Below are positions 48,766 through 62,583 of a stretch of 64,000 bases of DNA, in pieces. The notes under the pieces were generated by a model. It was not told the origin of the DNA and did not search any database. It was given only the letters and a program-made list of their open reading frames with translations. Position 1 is the stretch's first letter; each line of letters opens with the position of its first letter. Source of the stretch: Acorus gramineus (Eukaryota > Streptophyta > Magnoliopsida > Acorales > Acoraceae). The position numbers and the translations under genes were made by a program. The stretch covers positions 5,151,022 through 5,215,021 of the forward strand of contig CM060856.1 of assembly GCA_030737835.1 (NCBI GenBank). The letters are read 5' to 3'.

Positions 48766-51081
48766 ATGGCGACGGCGGCTAATACGGTGGAAACGACATC
48801 ATCGACGGCCGTGACGACGATGGTCGCTGTGTCCACCTCTTCGGCTGCGGCGGAAGACGCGGCGGCGAAGGCGGTCCAGAAGAGGTACGAGGGGCTGGTG
48901 ACCGTTCGCAACAAGGCAATCAAGGGGAAGGGTGCGTGGTATTGGGTGCACCTCGAGCCGATCATGGTCCACAACCCCGACACGTCCCTCCCCAAGGCGG
49001 TGAAGCTCCGCTGCTCCCTTTGCGACGCCGTCTTCTCCGCCTCCAACCCCTCCCGCACCGCCTCCGAACACCTCAAACGCGGCACCTGCCCCAACTTCTC
49101 CTCCTCCTCCTCCCCCCACCTCCTCCCCCCCAAACCCATCTCTTCCATCCCCTCCCCCCACCACCACCACCGCAAGCGCTCCTCCTCCTCCGCCATCCCC
49201 GTCACCTCCTACCAAGTCCCCCCCATCTCCGTCGTCGACCCATCCACCGACGTCGTCTACTCTGCGCCGCCGCCGCAGCAACATTTGGTCCTCTCCGGCG
49301 GAAAAGAAGATTTGGGTCCTCTCGCCATGCTTGAAGATAGCGTGAAGAAGCTAAAGAGCCCCAAAGCCTCTCCCGGTCCGGTCCTCAGCAAGGCCCAGGT
49401 CGAGTCTGCGCTCGGCCTCCTCTCCGACTGGCTCTACGAGTCCTGCGGCGCCGTCTCCTTCTCCTCCATCGACCACCCCAAGTTCCGCGACTTCCTCCAC
49501 CAGGTCGGCCTCCCCCCGCTCTCCCCGCGGGACCTCGCCGGGCCCCGCCTAGACTCGCGCTTCGACGAGGCCGTGTCCGAGTCCGACGCGCGCATCCGCG
49601 ACGCTCTCTTCTTCCAGGTCTCCTCCGACGGGTGGCGCTCCTCCTCCTCCTCCTCCTCGGACGGCGTCGTGAACGTCACCGTGAACCTCCCCAACGGAAC
49701 GACCCTGTTCAGGCGCGCCGTGTTCGCCGGCGGCGGCGGCGGGCGCGTGCCGTCCAAGTACGCCGAGGAGGTCCTCTGGGACGCCGTCATCGATGTCTGC
49801 GGTGGCGACGACAATGCCCGTCGCTGCGTCGGGATCGTCTCCGACAGGTTCAAATCGAAGGCTTTGTCGAACCTGGAGAGCCAGAATCAGTGGATGGTGA
49901 ACCTCTCTTGCCAGGTCCAGGGACTCAATAGCCTCATCAGGGACTTGGTTCGAGAGCTCCCTCTCTTCCGCGCCATCTCCGCCGACTGTTTCAAGCTCGT
50001 CGAGCTCTTCAACAACAAGACCCAAATCCGGAACACCTTCCAGAAGTACCAGCTCCAGGAGCTCGACTACGCGGGCCTCCTCCGGACCCCGCCCTCCGAC
50101 GACGCATTGTCCTCCTCGGATTTCGCGCCTCTCTTCGCGATGATGGAGGACGTGCTGGGCTCCGCCCACCCCCTCCAGCGGTCAGTGCTCGATGAGTCGT
50201 ACAAGCTCGCTTGCGTGGACGACCTGGTCGCGGTGGAGGTCGCCGAGATGGTGCGTGACATGGGCTTCTGGACCAGGCTCGAAGCAGCCTACTCGCTCGT
50301 GAAGCTCGTCAAGACGATGGTGCAAGAATTGGAGGAGGAGCGACCCCTCGTCGGACATTGCCTGCCTTTGTGGAACGAATTGAGGTCCAAAGTGAAGGAG
50401 TGGTGTTTGAAATTCAGCATGCCCGAGGCGCCCGTTGAGAAGGTGATCGAGCTTCGGTTTAAGAAGAACTACCACCCAGCGTGGTCGGCCGCTTTCATCC
50501 TCGACCCGCTCTATCTTTTGCGGGACGCGAGCGGGAAGTACCTCCCGCCTTTCAAGTGCCTGACGGCCGAGCAGGAGAAGGACGTGGACCGTCTGATCAC
50601 GAGATTGGTGTCGAGAGAGGAGGCACACATTGCTCTTATGGAGCTGATGAAATGGCGGTCGGAAGGGCTTGACCCATTGTACGCTCAGGCAGTGCAGGTG
50701 AAGCAGAGGGACCCCGTGACGGGGAAGATTAGGATCGCCAACCGGCAGAGCAGTCGTCTTGTGTGGGAGACGTGCCTTAGTGAGTTCAAATCTCTGGGGA
50801 GAGTCGCGGTGAGGCTCATATTTCTACACGCGACCGCGTGTGGGTTCCGTTGCAACTGGTCCCTGCTGAGGTGGGTGTGCGGGGCGAGGTCGCGTGTTGG
50901 CATGGAGAGGGCGCAGAAGTTGATGTTGGTGGCCGCCCATGCGAGGCTCGAGCGGAGGGAGTTCATGACGGAGGAGGAGAAGGACGCGGAGCTCTTCGCA
51001 TCAACTTCGAATGACGGAAGAAGTGGTGGAGAGGATGATGTGCTCAATGAGGTTTTCATGGATGCCACACCCTCAGTGTAG
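48766..51081 (+). CDS. BED-finger protein derived from a hAT transposase (domesticated), intronless
   Basis: Single exon of 771 residues. The frame is open back to 48634 without an in-frame ATG, so 48766 is the start. A Ser/Thr/Ala-rich head (1-35) is followed by QKRYEGLVTVRNKAIKGKGA and a BED-type finger (C83, C86, H102, C108; HLKRGTC). A Ser/Pro/His-rich linker with HHHHRKR, a possible nuclear signal, comes next. After that comes a long hAT transposase-like body (LLSDWLYESCG near 225, FFQVSSDGW, SLGRVAVRLIFLHATACGF near the end). Text and layout match plant proteins such as Arabidopsis At1g12380/At1g62870, for which no function is established. The frame is whole, GC-rich, and has no inverted ends or target duplication, which fits a host gene rather than a live transposon. 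A DNA-binding nuclear role is inference. Confidence 0.85.
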   Translation: MATAANTVETTSSTAVTTMVAVSTSSAAAEDAAAKAVQKRYEGLVTVRNKAIKGKGAWYWVHLEPIMVHNPDTSLPKAVKLRCSLCDAVFSASNPSRTASEHLKRGTCPNFSSSSSPHLLPPKPISSIPSPHHHHRKRSSSSAIPVTSYQVPPISVVDPSTDVVYSAPPPQQHLVLSGGKEDLGPLAMLEDSVKKLKSPKASPGPVLSKAQVESALGLLSDWLYESCGAVSFSSIDHPKFRDFLHQVGLPPLSPRDLAGPRLDSRFDEAVSESDARIRDALFFQVSSDGWRSSSSSSSDGVVNVTVNLPNGTTLFRRAVFAGGGGGRVPSKYAEEVLWDAVIDVCGGDDNARRCVGIVSDRFKSKALSNLESQNQWMVNLSCQVQGLNSLIRDLVRELPLFRAISADCFKLVELFNNKTQIRNTFQKYQLQELDYAGLLRTPPSDDALSSSDFAPLFAMMEDVLGSAHPLQRSVLDESYKLACVDDLVAVEVAEMVRDMGFWTRLEAAYSLVKLVKTMVQELEEERPLVGHCLPLWNELRSKVKEWCLKFSMPEAPVEKVIELRFKKNYHPAWSAAFILDPLYLLRDASGKYLPPFKCLTAEQEKDVDRLITRLVSREEAHIALMELMKWRSEGLDPLYAQAVQVKQRDPVTGKIRIANRQSSRLVWETCLSEFKSLGRVAVRLIFLHATACGFRCNWSLLRWVCGARSRVGMERAQKLMLVAAHARLERREFMTEEEKDAELFASTSNDGRSGGEDDVLNEVFMDATPSV

Positions 51082-54000
51082 CTTTTTTTATTACTCAGTC
51101 AATGAAACCTTTGTGTAGGATTTTGGGGAAGAAAATAGAGAGAGAACTAGAAATGGAGGAGTTGTAGGATTATTATTATTATCAGATGGATTCTTTTTTA
51201 ATATGGGTTCCTCTCTGCGCTGCCCGTTCGTTTTGTTCCTTTTGTTGTGGTTGATCTGGGTGTTTTTGATCGATGGAGGTATGAAGGGATAGAACGACAT
51301 TTGGAATAACATGAAGAAAAAAAATGAGGAGAGATGAAGTGTTCATTTTTATAGAGAATAGGCAGAGCAGTAAGTGTGGATGTAACATTATGTTGTTAAG
51401 AGTAAATAATATTTATTAAGGGTGGGGGGGATGTTTTTTCAGTTTTTTTTTAGTTTCTCCCCTATCTGGTTTGATATCCCATGATTTCTTATACTGACCA
51501 GATATTGTTGTGTACATCGTTTAGCCTTTTGTTTTCTTCAGAATGTATGAATACAGTATTGACTGATGAAGGCAGATTTTCATATTTGATCTATATGTCT
51601 AGTGAATGAATCCATGTTTCAATGGAATTCTTTTGATTTCATTGCTCAAAGTTCAATTTTTTCAAGAGACTTGTTCACATCAGAAAATTATGCTGGACAT
51701 TGCAACCATTTTATTTGCCACAGCTTGAACTGCAAACCATTTTAGGAGGTGTTCTTTGCATTCTGCAGCTAATGCTGAATGGCATGCCCATTGCAAAGAT
51801 ACAATAAATTCATGCCAAGGAAAAATTATGAAGTTTTTGGCCCCGTGGTATGCTATAACTAACTAAAATTACTTGGTGTGATTAGTTCTTCATTAGCTCA
51901 GCATTTTCTTTGTACTGAAACTTAAATTTGGCTCATCTGTCTTGCCAGATTGATTCTCTCCAGTTTTTGCTGAAATAGGAGCAAAAGAACTTGATGGGTA
52001 TTACTTGAAGTTTCAAAGATATAAAGAGGTAAGCTTTTTATTTATATCACTCCTTACTGATAATCAAATTATCAGATATGTAGGAAACATAATTACAACA
52101 CAGAGCACCTTCCACTAATGCTTGTTCCCTATAGTTCAGAATTTTATCATGCCAGTGTTTATCACAGTATTTTTTAGCCTTCATTTAGGTACCGGAATAG
52201 AGCTCGGATAGGCGGAAAATAGTAATAAAAACTCGTTTGTCTAGCACGGATAGAATAAGCTTATGTCACACCCTACACGAGGCCTTAAGAAATTCATGAC
52301 CTTGTTTTGACTTGCTTCCTCTCTGTTTTATGGCTGAGCTTCAGTATTCACATGAACTACTACTACATCACAAGATCAGAATAATCAGAATTTCTTTATG
52401 TAGCAGCACAACTGACATTATGCATTCTGGCTCACATGTCAAAATTATGTCGAAATTGGAGAATGGGCTTTACATTGAAGCTAGAGAGTGGCGGTTGGGT
52501 ATCATTATGTATGAACCAGTTTCACTGGAAGTGCAGTTGAATCTGAACCAAGCATTGTTTTTATTAGTCTCCCTTTGCAAGTACCAACTTTTTTTCTTCT
52601 TCTTCCAAACAAATAGGGATGGGCATTTCGAATTCAAATCCGTTGTGGAGATTTTGCAGATTCACAGATTAGACATACTATAAAAGGCCCCTTCTTTTTG
52701 TTAATCCTCAATCTATTGTTTAGTTCCCTTTCTTCTGTAGTCCGTGTCTGTCCTCTTCTCCTTTATTTGTGAAGGAAAACCTCAACCCTTGAATCTTGTT
52801 CTGATGAATAAATACTTTATACATGTGATCATATCATTTAGTTTTCCGTGATATACTTGTAAAGTTTTTCAGTTTTTTTTTTTTTCTAGCAAGACTAATG
52901 AACATTTAGAGCAATCTAAACCACAACCTTTTCACTGTTAGGTTCCTGTTGTGTGTGATGGATGTTACTGTTTCTACACTAACCAGCATTAGAATTCTTA
53001 TGTGAATAATCTTTTTTGCGGATAGCTTGAAATAGAGGCCTCTCGTGAAAGTGACACAGAATATTCAATTTTAGGAATCTTTGTTGCATGAATCTGTTAA
53101 GGTTGGTTACACTGTCTGGTTGGGTGGATGGTGAGCCAAAGATGAGCATCGGTTAAACCTCGGAATGAAACAAAGAAAGAAACAGAGGTGGGTCTTTGTA
53201 GGGGTTGTGGAACGCCGTTTGTTGAGCGTTTCGTGGCCTCCATTGTAGACCCACCATGAAAACAGTGGCTAACAATCTCTGGTCATCGTGGTCGGGTGAG
53301 GAAAAAAGTCGCCGGGGCCTCATTTCCATCAACCTCTTGGGGTGACTTGTGTTCTAAACATTACTTAAAAGTGCCTCAACTAATGGGGAGACTCTTTTGG
53401 CTTTTTGATCTCTCTCTCTCTCTCTCTCTCTCTAGGTTTAACAGTACGTTACAGGGACAATTGTGCTGGCCATGATTGTAACAAAGCTCTGGAGAAGGAC
53501 CCCATTCTTCTACGAGGAACGTTATGGACAGCGATGCCACAACATCGAAAGTTACGCCTCCTCTCCTTTTAAACTCATCATTCCTTTTTTAATTATGGTT
53601 TTGCATTACATGCTACTTTTCATGCAAAGCCATCCATGTTGAAGGATTGAAATCCAAAAACCATGCAAGTGTTTGCTAATAAAACGTGTTCATTGAAGGC
53701 ATGAAAGTTGAACTGGTGTTCAAAGCCAGCAGCAGCAGCACATGATTCCTGATATGGGAAAAAGCCCCTTCCACTTTATATACATTTTTTTTCAAAAATA
53801 GACCAATCATTCCTTCCTATCATAGGAACTCCAACCATGAAAAGCAGAAGCAATTTCTCTCCCTCCACTAAACCTTTTTTATGGGTCTCTCTGATCACTA
53901 GTACTTCTTCTACCCCACTTCATCAGGTAAATGGGTGAAAATTAATAAATGGCCTACAGTGGATTTCAGATGATCATGTATCATTGTATTTACTATACTA

Positions 54001-54459
54001 TATAGTTTACATTTGTTGTGTATATGGTGTTTTTTTATGACCCTTCACGAATGTTTGTCATGTCGGCAGGAGAGATGGGGAATATTGACTGCTCACCTAC
54101 TCAAAAGGCTCTTTTTTTTTTTTTTTGGGTTTTTGAGGAAAATTATTTATCTATATCTGTATGTGAACGTATTGTGTCACTGATGTTTTTGTTGTTAAAG
54201 AAATGAAAATAATAAAAAGCTGGGAGTAGCGGATATGATGATTAGTGTAGGACGGTCCAGACATATCTCTCACTGCTGCTGCTTACAATGGGAATCTCTC
54301 CAATTTAACCACCTTTTCCAGCTCAACAAAGTGAAGCAACACACATTAAAGTGGTTTTTTCAACCCCTCTGACCTTTCTCATCTGTCCTGTAGAGGATAA
54401 ATGGTGGGATAGGTGGGGGATAAATAACTGGAGAGCAACTTGGTGTCTTTTAAAAAAAA
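51082..54459. other. 3' flank of the hAT-derived gene and intergenic DNA
   Basis: 3' UTR probably to about 51400. Later sequence has mixed composition, a (CT)n tract at 53409-53433 and an imperfect hairpin at 53187-53255. The frame at 52312-52683 is of low quality with a TTC run and no family match. No gene assigned. Confidence 0.4.
53187..53255. repeat. Imperfect hairpin
   Basis: GGTGGGTCT (53187-53195) pairs with AGACCCACC (53247-53255), with weaker pairing inside (TTGTAGGGG against CCTCCATTG). The 69-base size is like a small hairpin RNA, but the inner stem is poor and no known plant microRNA sequence is visible. Confidence 0.4.
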
Positions 54460-54715
54460 GGGAAAAATCCATATAACCCCCTATAATCTTTCTTTCTGAT
54501 ATCTATATAATCTCCTGTAATCTCAATATATTTATATAACCCTCTGTAAACACATCATAAATGTAAATGAAAATTTTAATTCTGTTAAAAAAAATTAATC
54601 GTGGGGGGTTCTTTGCATTTAAAGTGTGCTTACGGGGGGTTATATGGATATATTGAGATTACAGGGGGTTATATGGATATCAGGAAGGTTATAGGGGGTT
54701 ATATGGATTTTTTCC
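54460..54715. mobile_element. Shorter foldback MITE related to the one at 2769
   Basis: Ends GGGAAAAATCCATATAACCC and GGTTATATGGATTTTTTCC. The arms repeat CCATATAACCCCC/GGGGGTTATATGG about every 35 bases. Flanks TAAAAAAAA and TTTAAAAAAA suit a 9-bp duplication in an A-run but cannot be fixed exactly. 250 bp; no coding. Confidence 0.7.
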
Positions 54716-57700
54716 TTTAAAAAAATGATCGGGCTAAATTTTGGATAGTTGTTCCGATCTTAAAAATATAAATAGATTTTTTTTTTTGTTCTACTTTACG
54801 ACTAGAATAATATTTATCACCTCTTTTATCTTATCTTATCTTCAAAGATTAAGGTTTTGGTGTTTGTTTCTATTCTTATTCTATTGAAACATTTAGAAAA
54901 ATATATTTAGAATTATCTGTTTTTGTGTTTATTCTTGAACATTGAAAATGAAATTTCTCTTTCTTTGGAATTTATCATAGCGGGAAATGAAAATTTTCTA
55001 TTTGAGGGTTACCCAATTGATCTTAAGATAATTTATTTTTAAAATCTTATTCAATTGACAAACCAGACTTTACTTTGTGGGCAGTAATTAGCAGCCAAGG
55101 CAAGATTTGAGAAGTGGGTTTTTGTAGTATTGCTGCTGCACCCATTATGGATATCTTGGGAATACTCAGGGGACCAGGAACAACTGTTTTTTTTTGTTTT
55201 TTTTTTTAAATCTAATTGGATAACATACATAAATTTTGTGAGGACTCCCTGATGTTCATTTTGTCTTGAGATCGCTCGCGCAAGGGGCATTCGTTTGGAA
55301 AGAGGAGAGCTTTATATTGACTCTGGCTAAGAGGGTTGGTCTTATCTAGCCCTTTTTCGGTTTTTTTTTTAAACCTCTTGTGTTTATGTTTTTTTGTGCT
55401 TCTTCTGAGGTTAGAGATAATGATACACACATCTTGTGTGTTGTGCTCAGCTTTTGTCTTTACCCCTTTGGCTTTCTCCCCTCTTTATTTGTTTTGAGGC
55501 AAGTAGTAAGATTTTGTAACTTTTATCTAATATTATATAGTCTATCATTTTCTAAAAAAAACATAAATTTTGTGTATAATTTATATGCATTTTTTGGAAC
55601 TGATTTTTGCCTTTTTGGTGGGCAGATTGGGTGGAAAACATGTCTTGGCAAATGTTGCCTATTCTATGGAGAGGGAAGACAGAATTTTTAATTTTGTGAA
55701 TACAGACTTTGTGTGATGGAATTACAATTCTTACTCTCCCCCTCAAATTCTTAGACAACTTTTCAATTGTATGAGAAAATCTGACTAAAAAAACAGAAGC
55801 TCCACTCATAATAGTCATACAAAATTATACGTTGTCATTATATGTGAAACACACGATCACAAATAGCTCAACCGGAGTTTTCTATCGTAGAAGCAAACTA
55901 TAGACTATAAAAAATCTTTGCTGCTGAAATTCTTCAAACCGAATGCCATAAACCTAAAACAACAAATAAAATGTAAGATTGTCTGTTCAAGTATAGCTCT
56001 CTCATTCTGTCTTTTTTCCTATGATTATTAATTAACAATTAATATCACATTATGTCATGATTCAATTCCAATTAATCCATAATTAAAATGATGACCCTTA
56101 ATCAAGTCATTTTTTCAGCTTATTAGACAGTTAAGTTTTTAAAACATAGGTGATATTTACCAGTGTTAATGGTCATTTGTTTCAACAAGATCATTTTTCA
56201 TGGGTGTCATGTTTTACCTTTTATATTTTTAAATTTTTTTTTTTTACAGCATATAATTAAAATTGATAATATTTCATGTTCTTGTTGAAACATTGGATAC
56301 AAATTAGCTCCAAAATTTAATTAATCTGAAGAAAAAAAATTTAGAGGGTTCGTCAGGGCAATAAATGGTCAAAACCTGGTTCCAACTGGTCAACCATTGA
56401 AAGGAGGGTTTGCATGTAAAGGAGGTAATAAAAGTAGAGACATCCATCAAAGCTTGTGGTGGGGGAACCTGCGATTTTGTTTTGTGGATGTCTTAACAGC
56501 TTTCATGAGGGTGTCTCCTTTGTGCTTCTCCATAAAAATAACTGATCATTTTGAAATGAAGTACGGTCAGATTTTATTGTAAAGCTTGTTCAGTCAATAC
56601 ATTTTGCAATCCCATCTACTGCTGCTCACAAACGATCCTATAACTGTTTATATATTCAATGTCTAAATATTAAAAAATTTATATTTTTTCAAAGATAAAA
56701 AATTATATTATTGTATCTCAGCGTATATTTTTTTTTTATATACACTTTCTTAAAACAAAAACCGTATTTGAGGGTGGTAGACGGGATTGCACACTGTAAT
56801 GCATGTTGATTTCTTGATATTGGCTTGTCTTAAATGTGACTAATTAATTGATTAGGGTGGCATCTTGGTTTATCCATCAAACTTAGTCATAACTCGCATA
56901 TGACAATATATGTAAGTGTACCATAGTCTTAACATTTAACCGAGCACGTGCATTGCAATATAGGTCATTAATGTTATCATACTGAGTTTTTATATATTTA
57001 ATTGAATCCAAGGCTCCTTCTTTTTAGATCATATAATGTGTATTATTTTTGAGAAATATCAATTTCTCTTATGCTAATATGATAGTTACCTAGTAGAAAG
57101 TGTTAACTATGATATCTTGTAAACATAAATTATTTGACGTACGTATGGTTTTTTTTTTTAAAAAAAAAAAAGTAGATGTTTGCTATCCGATTTTATTATT
57201 AAATTCGAATTACAAATTCCGAAATGAAGAAAATTCTATGTATAATTACAATTTAAAATTAAGGAATAAGGTTTGCAAACTGCGGTGTGTTGTGGATTTG
57301 CATGAATATATATGTATAAATATATATATAATCCAGTGCATCAATAATTACCTAAAAATTGTTGTAGTCTGTATATTTGAAGTGCAAATTAATTTGATTA
57401 TAGAATGATGTACAATTGCATGAACTATGCACCTTTTCATAAAATGATATGGTTGTTGTGTATATAAAATGTTAATATATTTTAAGAATATTTTAATATT
57501 ATAAAAACTTATTTTCCAGATGTGTGTAAAACTTTTTTTCGTAGAGTATTTGATAAATTTAATGTGAATCTACTTATAAAAACTTGTTTTTTAAACCTTT
57601 CTTTGCGAATTGTATAGTGTTATTCGATATAAATAGCTATACTCCGAACATATATAATGTTCTATGCGGAAAAAAAAAATTTTATTTAATATGATTGATT

Positions 57701-58500
57701 TTTGTTATTGGCATTAGAAAAGTAAATGACATTTTTTCATTTAGTCATCATGAATAATGTTTTTTTTTTTTTTTGGGAATGTGTGTGACATGTATAATAG
57801 ATGTAATATGTTTTGAGATGTGTGTAAAATTTAAATATTTTTTTTTTTTTTACATATATACGAGTTAGAAAGCTAAATTGTGAAAATACCTTTAAAACAA
57901 CTCTAGTAAAATTACCTTTATATTTTTCATAAATTGTGGAATGACGCCCTCATGGTCAGTCCTGATTGTGGTTAGAAAAAATTCATTAGAACCTAAGTTA
58001 AAACCCAAATTCAAATCCTCTGTTTGTTTTTCTTGTACTTGTTTCTTGCTTGAAAAAACTCATTATAAGATGTGCAAACTGCCTTACTTATGAGATAGTG
58101 AAATATCTAAAATAACTAATTTTTCTTCCTCTTACCCAATTGACCAAATACCAAATTTTGTGCTTCTTCTTTCCCAATCCATCTATGGATATTCTCATTC
58201 TCTCAAACACTCAATCAATAAAAAAATCCACATTTAAATGATGAGTAGTTATGCGAGCAACCTTTATCGATATCAATTGTTATTGAAATTATTTATTAAC
58301 TTTATTTATTTTCTATTTTATTGAGATTCTGATTTATGGAGATCAATTGTGTAAATATTTGAGATAGTTCATTTAAAAAATTGTTCAATTTTTTTAGTTA
58401 TGGTAATAAAAAAAAAAAATGTGTGAAAATACAGGCATAGGGTCCCATTTTAGGGTTTTAGTTGATGTGGATTTATAATAGACAATCACTTCAAGAAATC
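54716..58500. other. AT-rich intergenic DNA, no gene seen
   Basis: Homopolymer-rich with many short chance frames. I saw no domain, RNA gene or clear repeat ends. Confidence 0.4.
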
Positions 58501-60300
58501 AAAACCATGCTTTTTCACGCACTCAAACCCCTCTGAGCCGTCCGATCAGTGGTCCTCGTCCACGGCTGCACGGGAACGACGCCCATAACAGTTGCAAGGA
58601 CCACCAATGACCAACCGAAAAAGGAAATAAAAAAGGAAGATAAAGTGAAGGCCGTGAACGTATACATTATGACCCAAAAAAGTCTAGGTACGAAAAAACA
58701 ACACACATAATACGTAACATAGGCCTGTTCTTCCCATCATCATTATTTTTATTTTTTTATTAAAAAAAAAAAAAAAACAGAGAAAGAAAATCAGAGCATC
58801 CGAGGCATGTTTTCATTGGGCAGAATAAGAAAGGGGCGCAGTTAGTCTGTTTTATAGTTCAAAACCCAAAGACCATCCACTGTGACAAATATATTTCTTT
58901 AGTTAAGGTATATATCTTATTAAAAATGAGTTCATTCATTAGATGATGTTTATTATTTTTAAAAAAATTAAAGCACGTGAGAATTACATTTAGACTGCAT
59001 CTAAGGCCATACCTAATATTATCCAAATAAAAAATAAAATTTCATAAACGATGCTTTTCTAATTGACCCAATCGCTGCTTCTGGAATTTCTCCCCATTTG
59101 AAAATGTTTTTATTAATTCCTTGGTCCTGATACATTTTGATAAGACAATATATAAAATCACTAATAAACTTGCTATGCTAAATATTGTAAATATATATTC
59201 CTCATAAGCTGTTTTGTTTAATTTGCTATACTAATAAATGTATGATTGTTTAGGGATAAAAAGGTTGGTGTAAGTGCATAAATTACTCCTATCAAATGCT
59301 GTTAGGCGAACAATACAAATTGACAGAATGTTGATGAGAAAAAATGATAGCATTCCAAGTTAGATCTTATTGGTATATATTTTATCCAAATTTAAAAAAC
59401 TTTTATCAGACTTGATAGTTATCATCTTTGTCGGGAGATGGGTAGTCTCCAACCAAAACAACTGTATTGAAACTTGAAAGGATGCTTTGGGAATAATTTT
59501 TCATATTTGAATTTGATAATACATACCTAGTCACCAGCCACGCAAATAGTAATTTCAAGTATGCTTACTCCACTCTCTTTGAATTAAAAAAATATTGCAC
59601 CCTATACGATTTGGTCATTAATAAAATTATAAAAAGGGTGGATAAATGTGTTCTTATTATTTTTCAAATTAAATAATTTATTTGGTTTGTCTTTTTTCAT
59701 AAATTCAAAGGATTAGTTTAAGTTAATGACCTAACTTGAATTTGTGACTATCATAAAAAAAAAAACGTATCATCGTGTATTACTGTTGTTGATATACATC
59801 ATTCCAAATCAGTTAAAAAAATTAATTTTTGATATTAATATTAAACTTTTTTTTTTTTTTTCTGAAGGTCGATCACTCAATTGCGTAGAATAAACTTTAT
59901 AAAGTAATAAAGCAGACGAATAATAATACATGTCGTGTCCTTTGTGACAGCGATACATAGCTACCCCGATATGAGATACCCTACACATCCAAGACATTAT
60001 TTGTACGGACAAATAAAACACTTTCTTAGGGGGGACCACCGTGGATCACGTGATCCTGACCGTCCAATCCAAATTAAAGTCCATCTGAAGCTTTTCTTTT
60101 TTCGTTCCGACATTACACGTCGACATGAAATGCCGAAAGCGACACCGTAAGCCCTCCTTTTTTTTCTCTCTTAAAAAGTGGGGGAGAAGGAACCAACGGC
60201 TGAGATTTATCCACGTGGAGAATCCGAGGCGCGGGATTGGTTAGATCAGGGGTAGCAGTTGGGATCTCTTGCGACAGCCAAAAAAAAGTCGAAAATCATT
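58501..60300. other. Two GC-richer islands with promoter-like words, no gene attached
   Basis: Island 1 (58525-58640) has GAGCCGTCCGATCAGTGG. Island 2 (60035-60280) has GGATCACGTGATCC (a perfect palindrome with a CACGTG core), GACCGTCCAATCC, AACGGCTGAGATTTATCC and CCACGTGG. Such G-box and GGACGGCTGAG words also occur in the pICln promoter. They may be a promoter, a decayed gene start or a repeat. No open frame follows. Confidence 0.35.
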
Positions 60301-62540
60301 TTCGGATGCAAAGATTTTTAGGGTGGGAGTAGTTGTTGTAGTCATTATAACTGCTTTTTTTTTTTTTTGTTTCCTGTTTATGTCTAAAACCAGAATTTCA
60401 TTGTTCATAAAAAAAATGGGCTAATATTATAAAAATAATATAAAAATAATTTCAGGTAAAATCATTATATTGTTCATAAATTTTTTTTAAAAGAATACTT
60501 TAATTTGGGGGAGAGAGGTGCAATTTATATGTATTTGACATACTTTTATTATAATAAGATTTTTTTTTTCTTTTACCCTTTGTTTTAGTATCTGTAATGT
60601 TTGATATGTTTTTTTAATTCAAATTTTAATGTGGTGCATGGGAGAGGTGTACCACAGGAGTCCGCTCCTGTGAATGAGGTTTACAGCTTTGAGAGCTTTT
60701 CATAGGCTCTACATACTTCTCTCTTAAATGGGTTCACATGAAATTTTTAATTGCATGCAGTTTCAATAATTTATGGACATAATATTTTTCTATTAAGCTT
60801 AAAGACCACTATAAATATTCTACAAGGCTTAATTCATGGTTAGCCTTTTATAATTTAATTTTTTCGTTTTTAATAAATAGGAAACCAACATAAACTCAAT
60901 TGAAAAGTTGGGATACATCCCCAATAGAAATTTGTACATATATAATGGGCAAATACTAATAACATGGGGGTACTATAAAGAAAATGGGCTAATATTATCA
61001 AATAAATTGTGTGATGGAAAACTGGTTAAATGGTACTGTGGATCTAAATGAGTTTCAAGTTCTTCATTGACACCACTCAATATTATACATATTTAGAGGC
61101 GGTCAAAAGACTCAAAACGATGATTCTTCAATATGAAGTTTGAATCCCTGAATTCTCAAATTGTGGATGTCCGCACCACACATCCAAATGGACACTGAAA
61201 ATAAACCCTAATCGACTACTCTAATAAAAGATTTCACCTTTTTTTTTTATAGGAGTCCCTTTCCAACCGTGCTTAGAGCAAGTAGGTGGAAGTTACACGA
61301 ATGTGTGGAGTTACAATAATTGATTTTCTATAACTCACCATCACATCCCGCTCAACCCATCTGATTCTCACCACCACATCCCACATTTCTCATCGTGAAC
61401 GCAAAAACTAACAAGTGAACTGTCATCACCTTGTAAATATAGGCTTAGATCGAACCACGTAAATTTATATTACCTTTACATGCATGATGTTAATTTGTTC
61501 TTCATATAATATTGGGTTTGTTTGTGGTTTTTGCCAAACTCCCAACAAGGAATATTTACTAAACTTCTTCTTAACAGGATATGAAAGGTATCCTATCTTT
61601 AATAAAAGAACTTGTGTTCAAGTCTTTTTGCTTCCTGGCAGGGGAACATTTAACCAAGAAAAAAAAAATTACACAACAAAAAAAGAAGAAGAACTTTCTA
61701 AGAAATTTGGATTGGGCTCAATCCCATGTTTATTAAATGGGCTATAATTCAAGATTAACTAACCAGGGTTTGCCAACCTTGGATACCACAAACTTTTTAA
61801 AATGATGAACATTGTAATAAATTAACAAAGGGATTTTTTATTTTTAAGTCTACTTAATTAGTAATCAATCTCTCATTTCTTCATTTTTTTTAAATCCCCA
61901 ACTTCAGTGGTCTTTTTTCTTATTAGTCACTCGTCAAAGTGTCTGTATGATTTTGTAAGTATTTTGATGTTTAAAACTTATATATACAAAATGTTTGGTG
62001 AAATATTTTAATCAAAACTTTATTTGGTGTTTACTGATAATTTCAGTGTTATTCAACATTGCATATGCCCATCCAATCCAAGATGATATTCTCTTACAGC
62101 ACTAGCTATTTAATTAGGATTGATTACATGAGCAGAAGAAAAATAACATAGTTTACATGGATTTAAAAATAAATAGTATAATTTACATGGATAGATCACT
62201 AAATAGCATAGTTTATAAGGATTTAAAAATAAAAATTTAAAATGATAGTTTAAGAAATCAAACTACCCGTCAACCCAAACAGATAAATGTTTAGCAGAGA
62301 GACTAATAACGAAATAGTGTTTGAAATTGAAGACTTAAAAAAAATGAAAAAGAAAATATCGATCTCTAAATAGTATAATTTATATGAACATAAAAATGAA
62401 AATCCCGTAAACAAAATGTGCTTTCCTTTTGAAGGTGCTTTTTTTTATATTATTATAATAAATAAAATACAAAGTGCTAGCATGGATACGGCGCACGTGT
62501 TTGTTTGGTGGTCGCTCGTGGGTTTAAAATAAGGTTTTGC

Positions 62541-62583
<43 letters not shown>

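Noticed and set aside
48576-50628. Several 130-209-codon frames on the minus strand opposite the hAT-derived gene
   Set aside because: Low-complexity products from GC-rich complementary sequence; the plus strand encodes a recognised family.
52312-52683. 123-codon frame after the hAT-derived gene
   Set aside because: Contains a run of F codons and no domain; start and stop are unremarkable in AT-rich DNA.
53187-53255. microRNA precursor
   Set aside because: The stem is good for only 9 pairs and neither arm resembles a plant microRNA known to me.
62544-62579. AT-rich tract as a replication origin or MAR
   Set aside because: A plain TA microsatellite explains it; nothing else supports a function.
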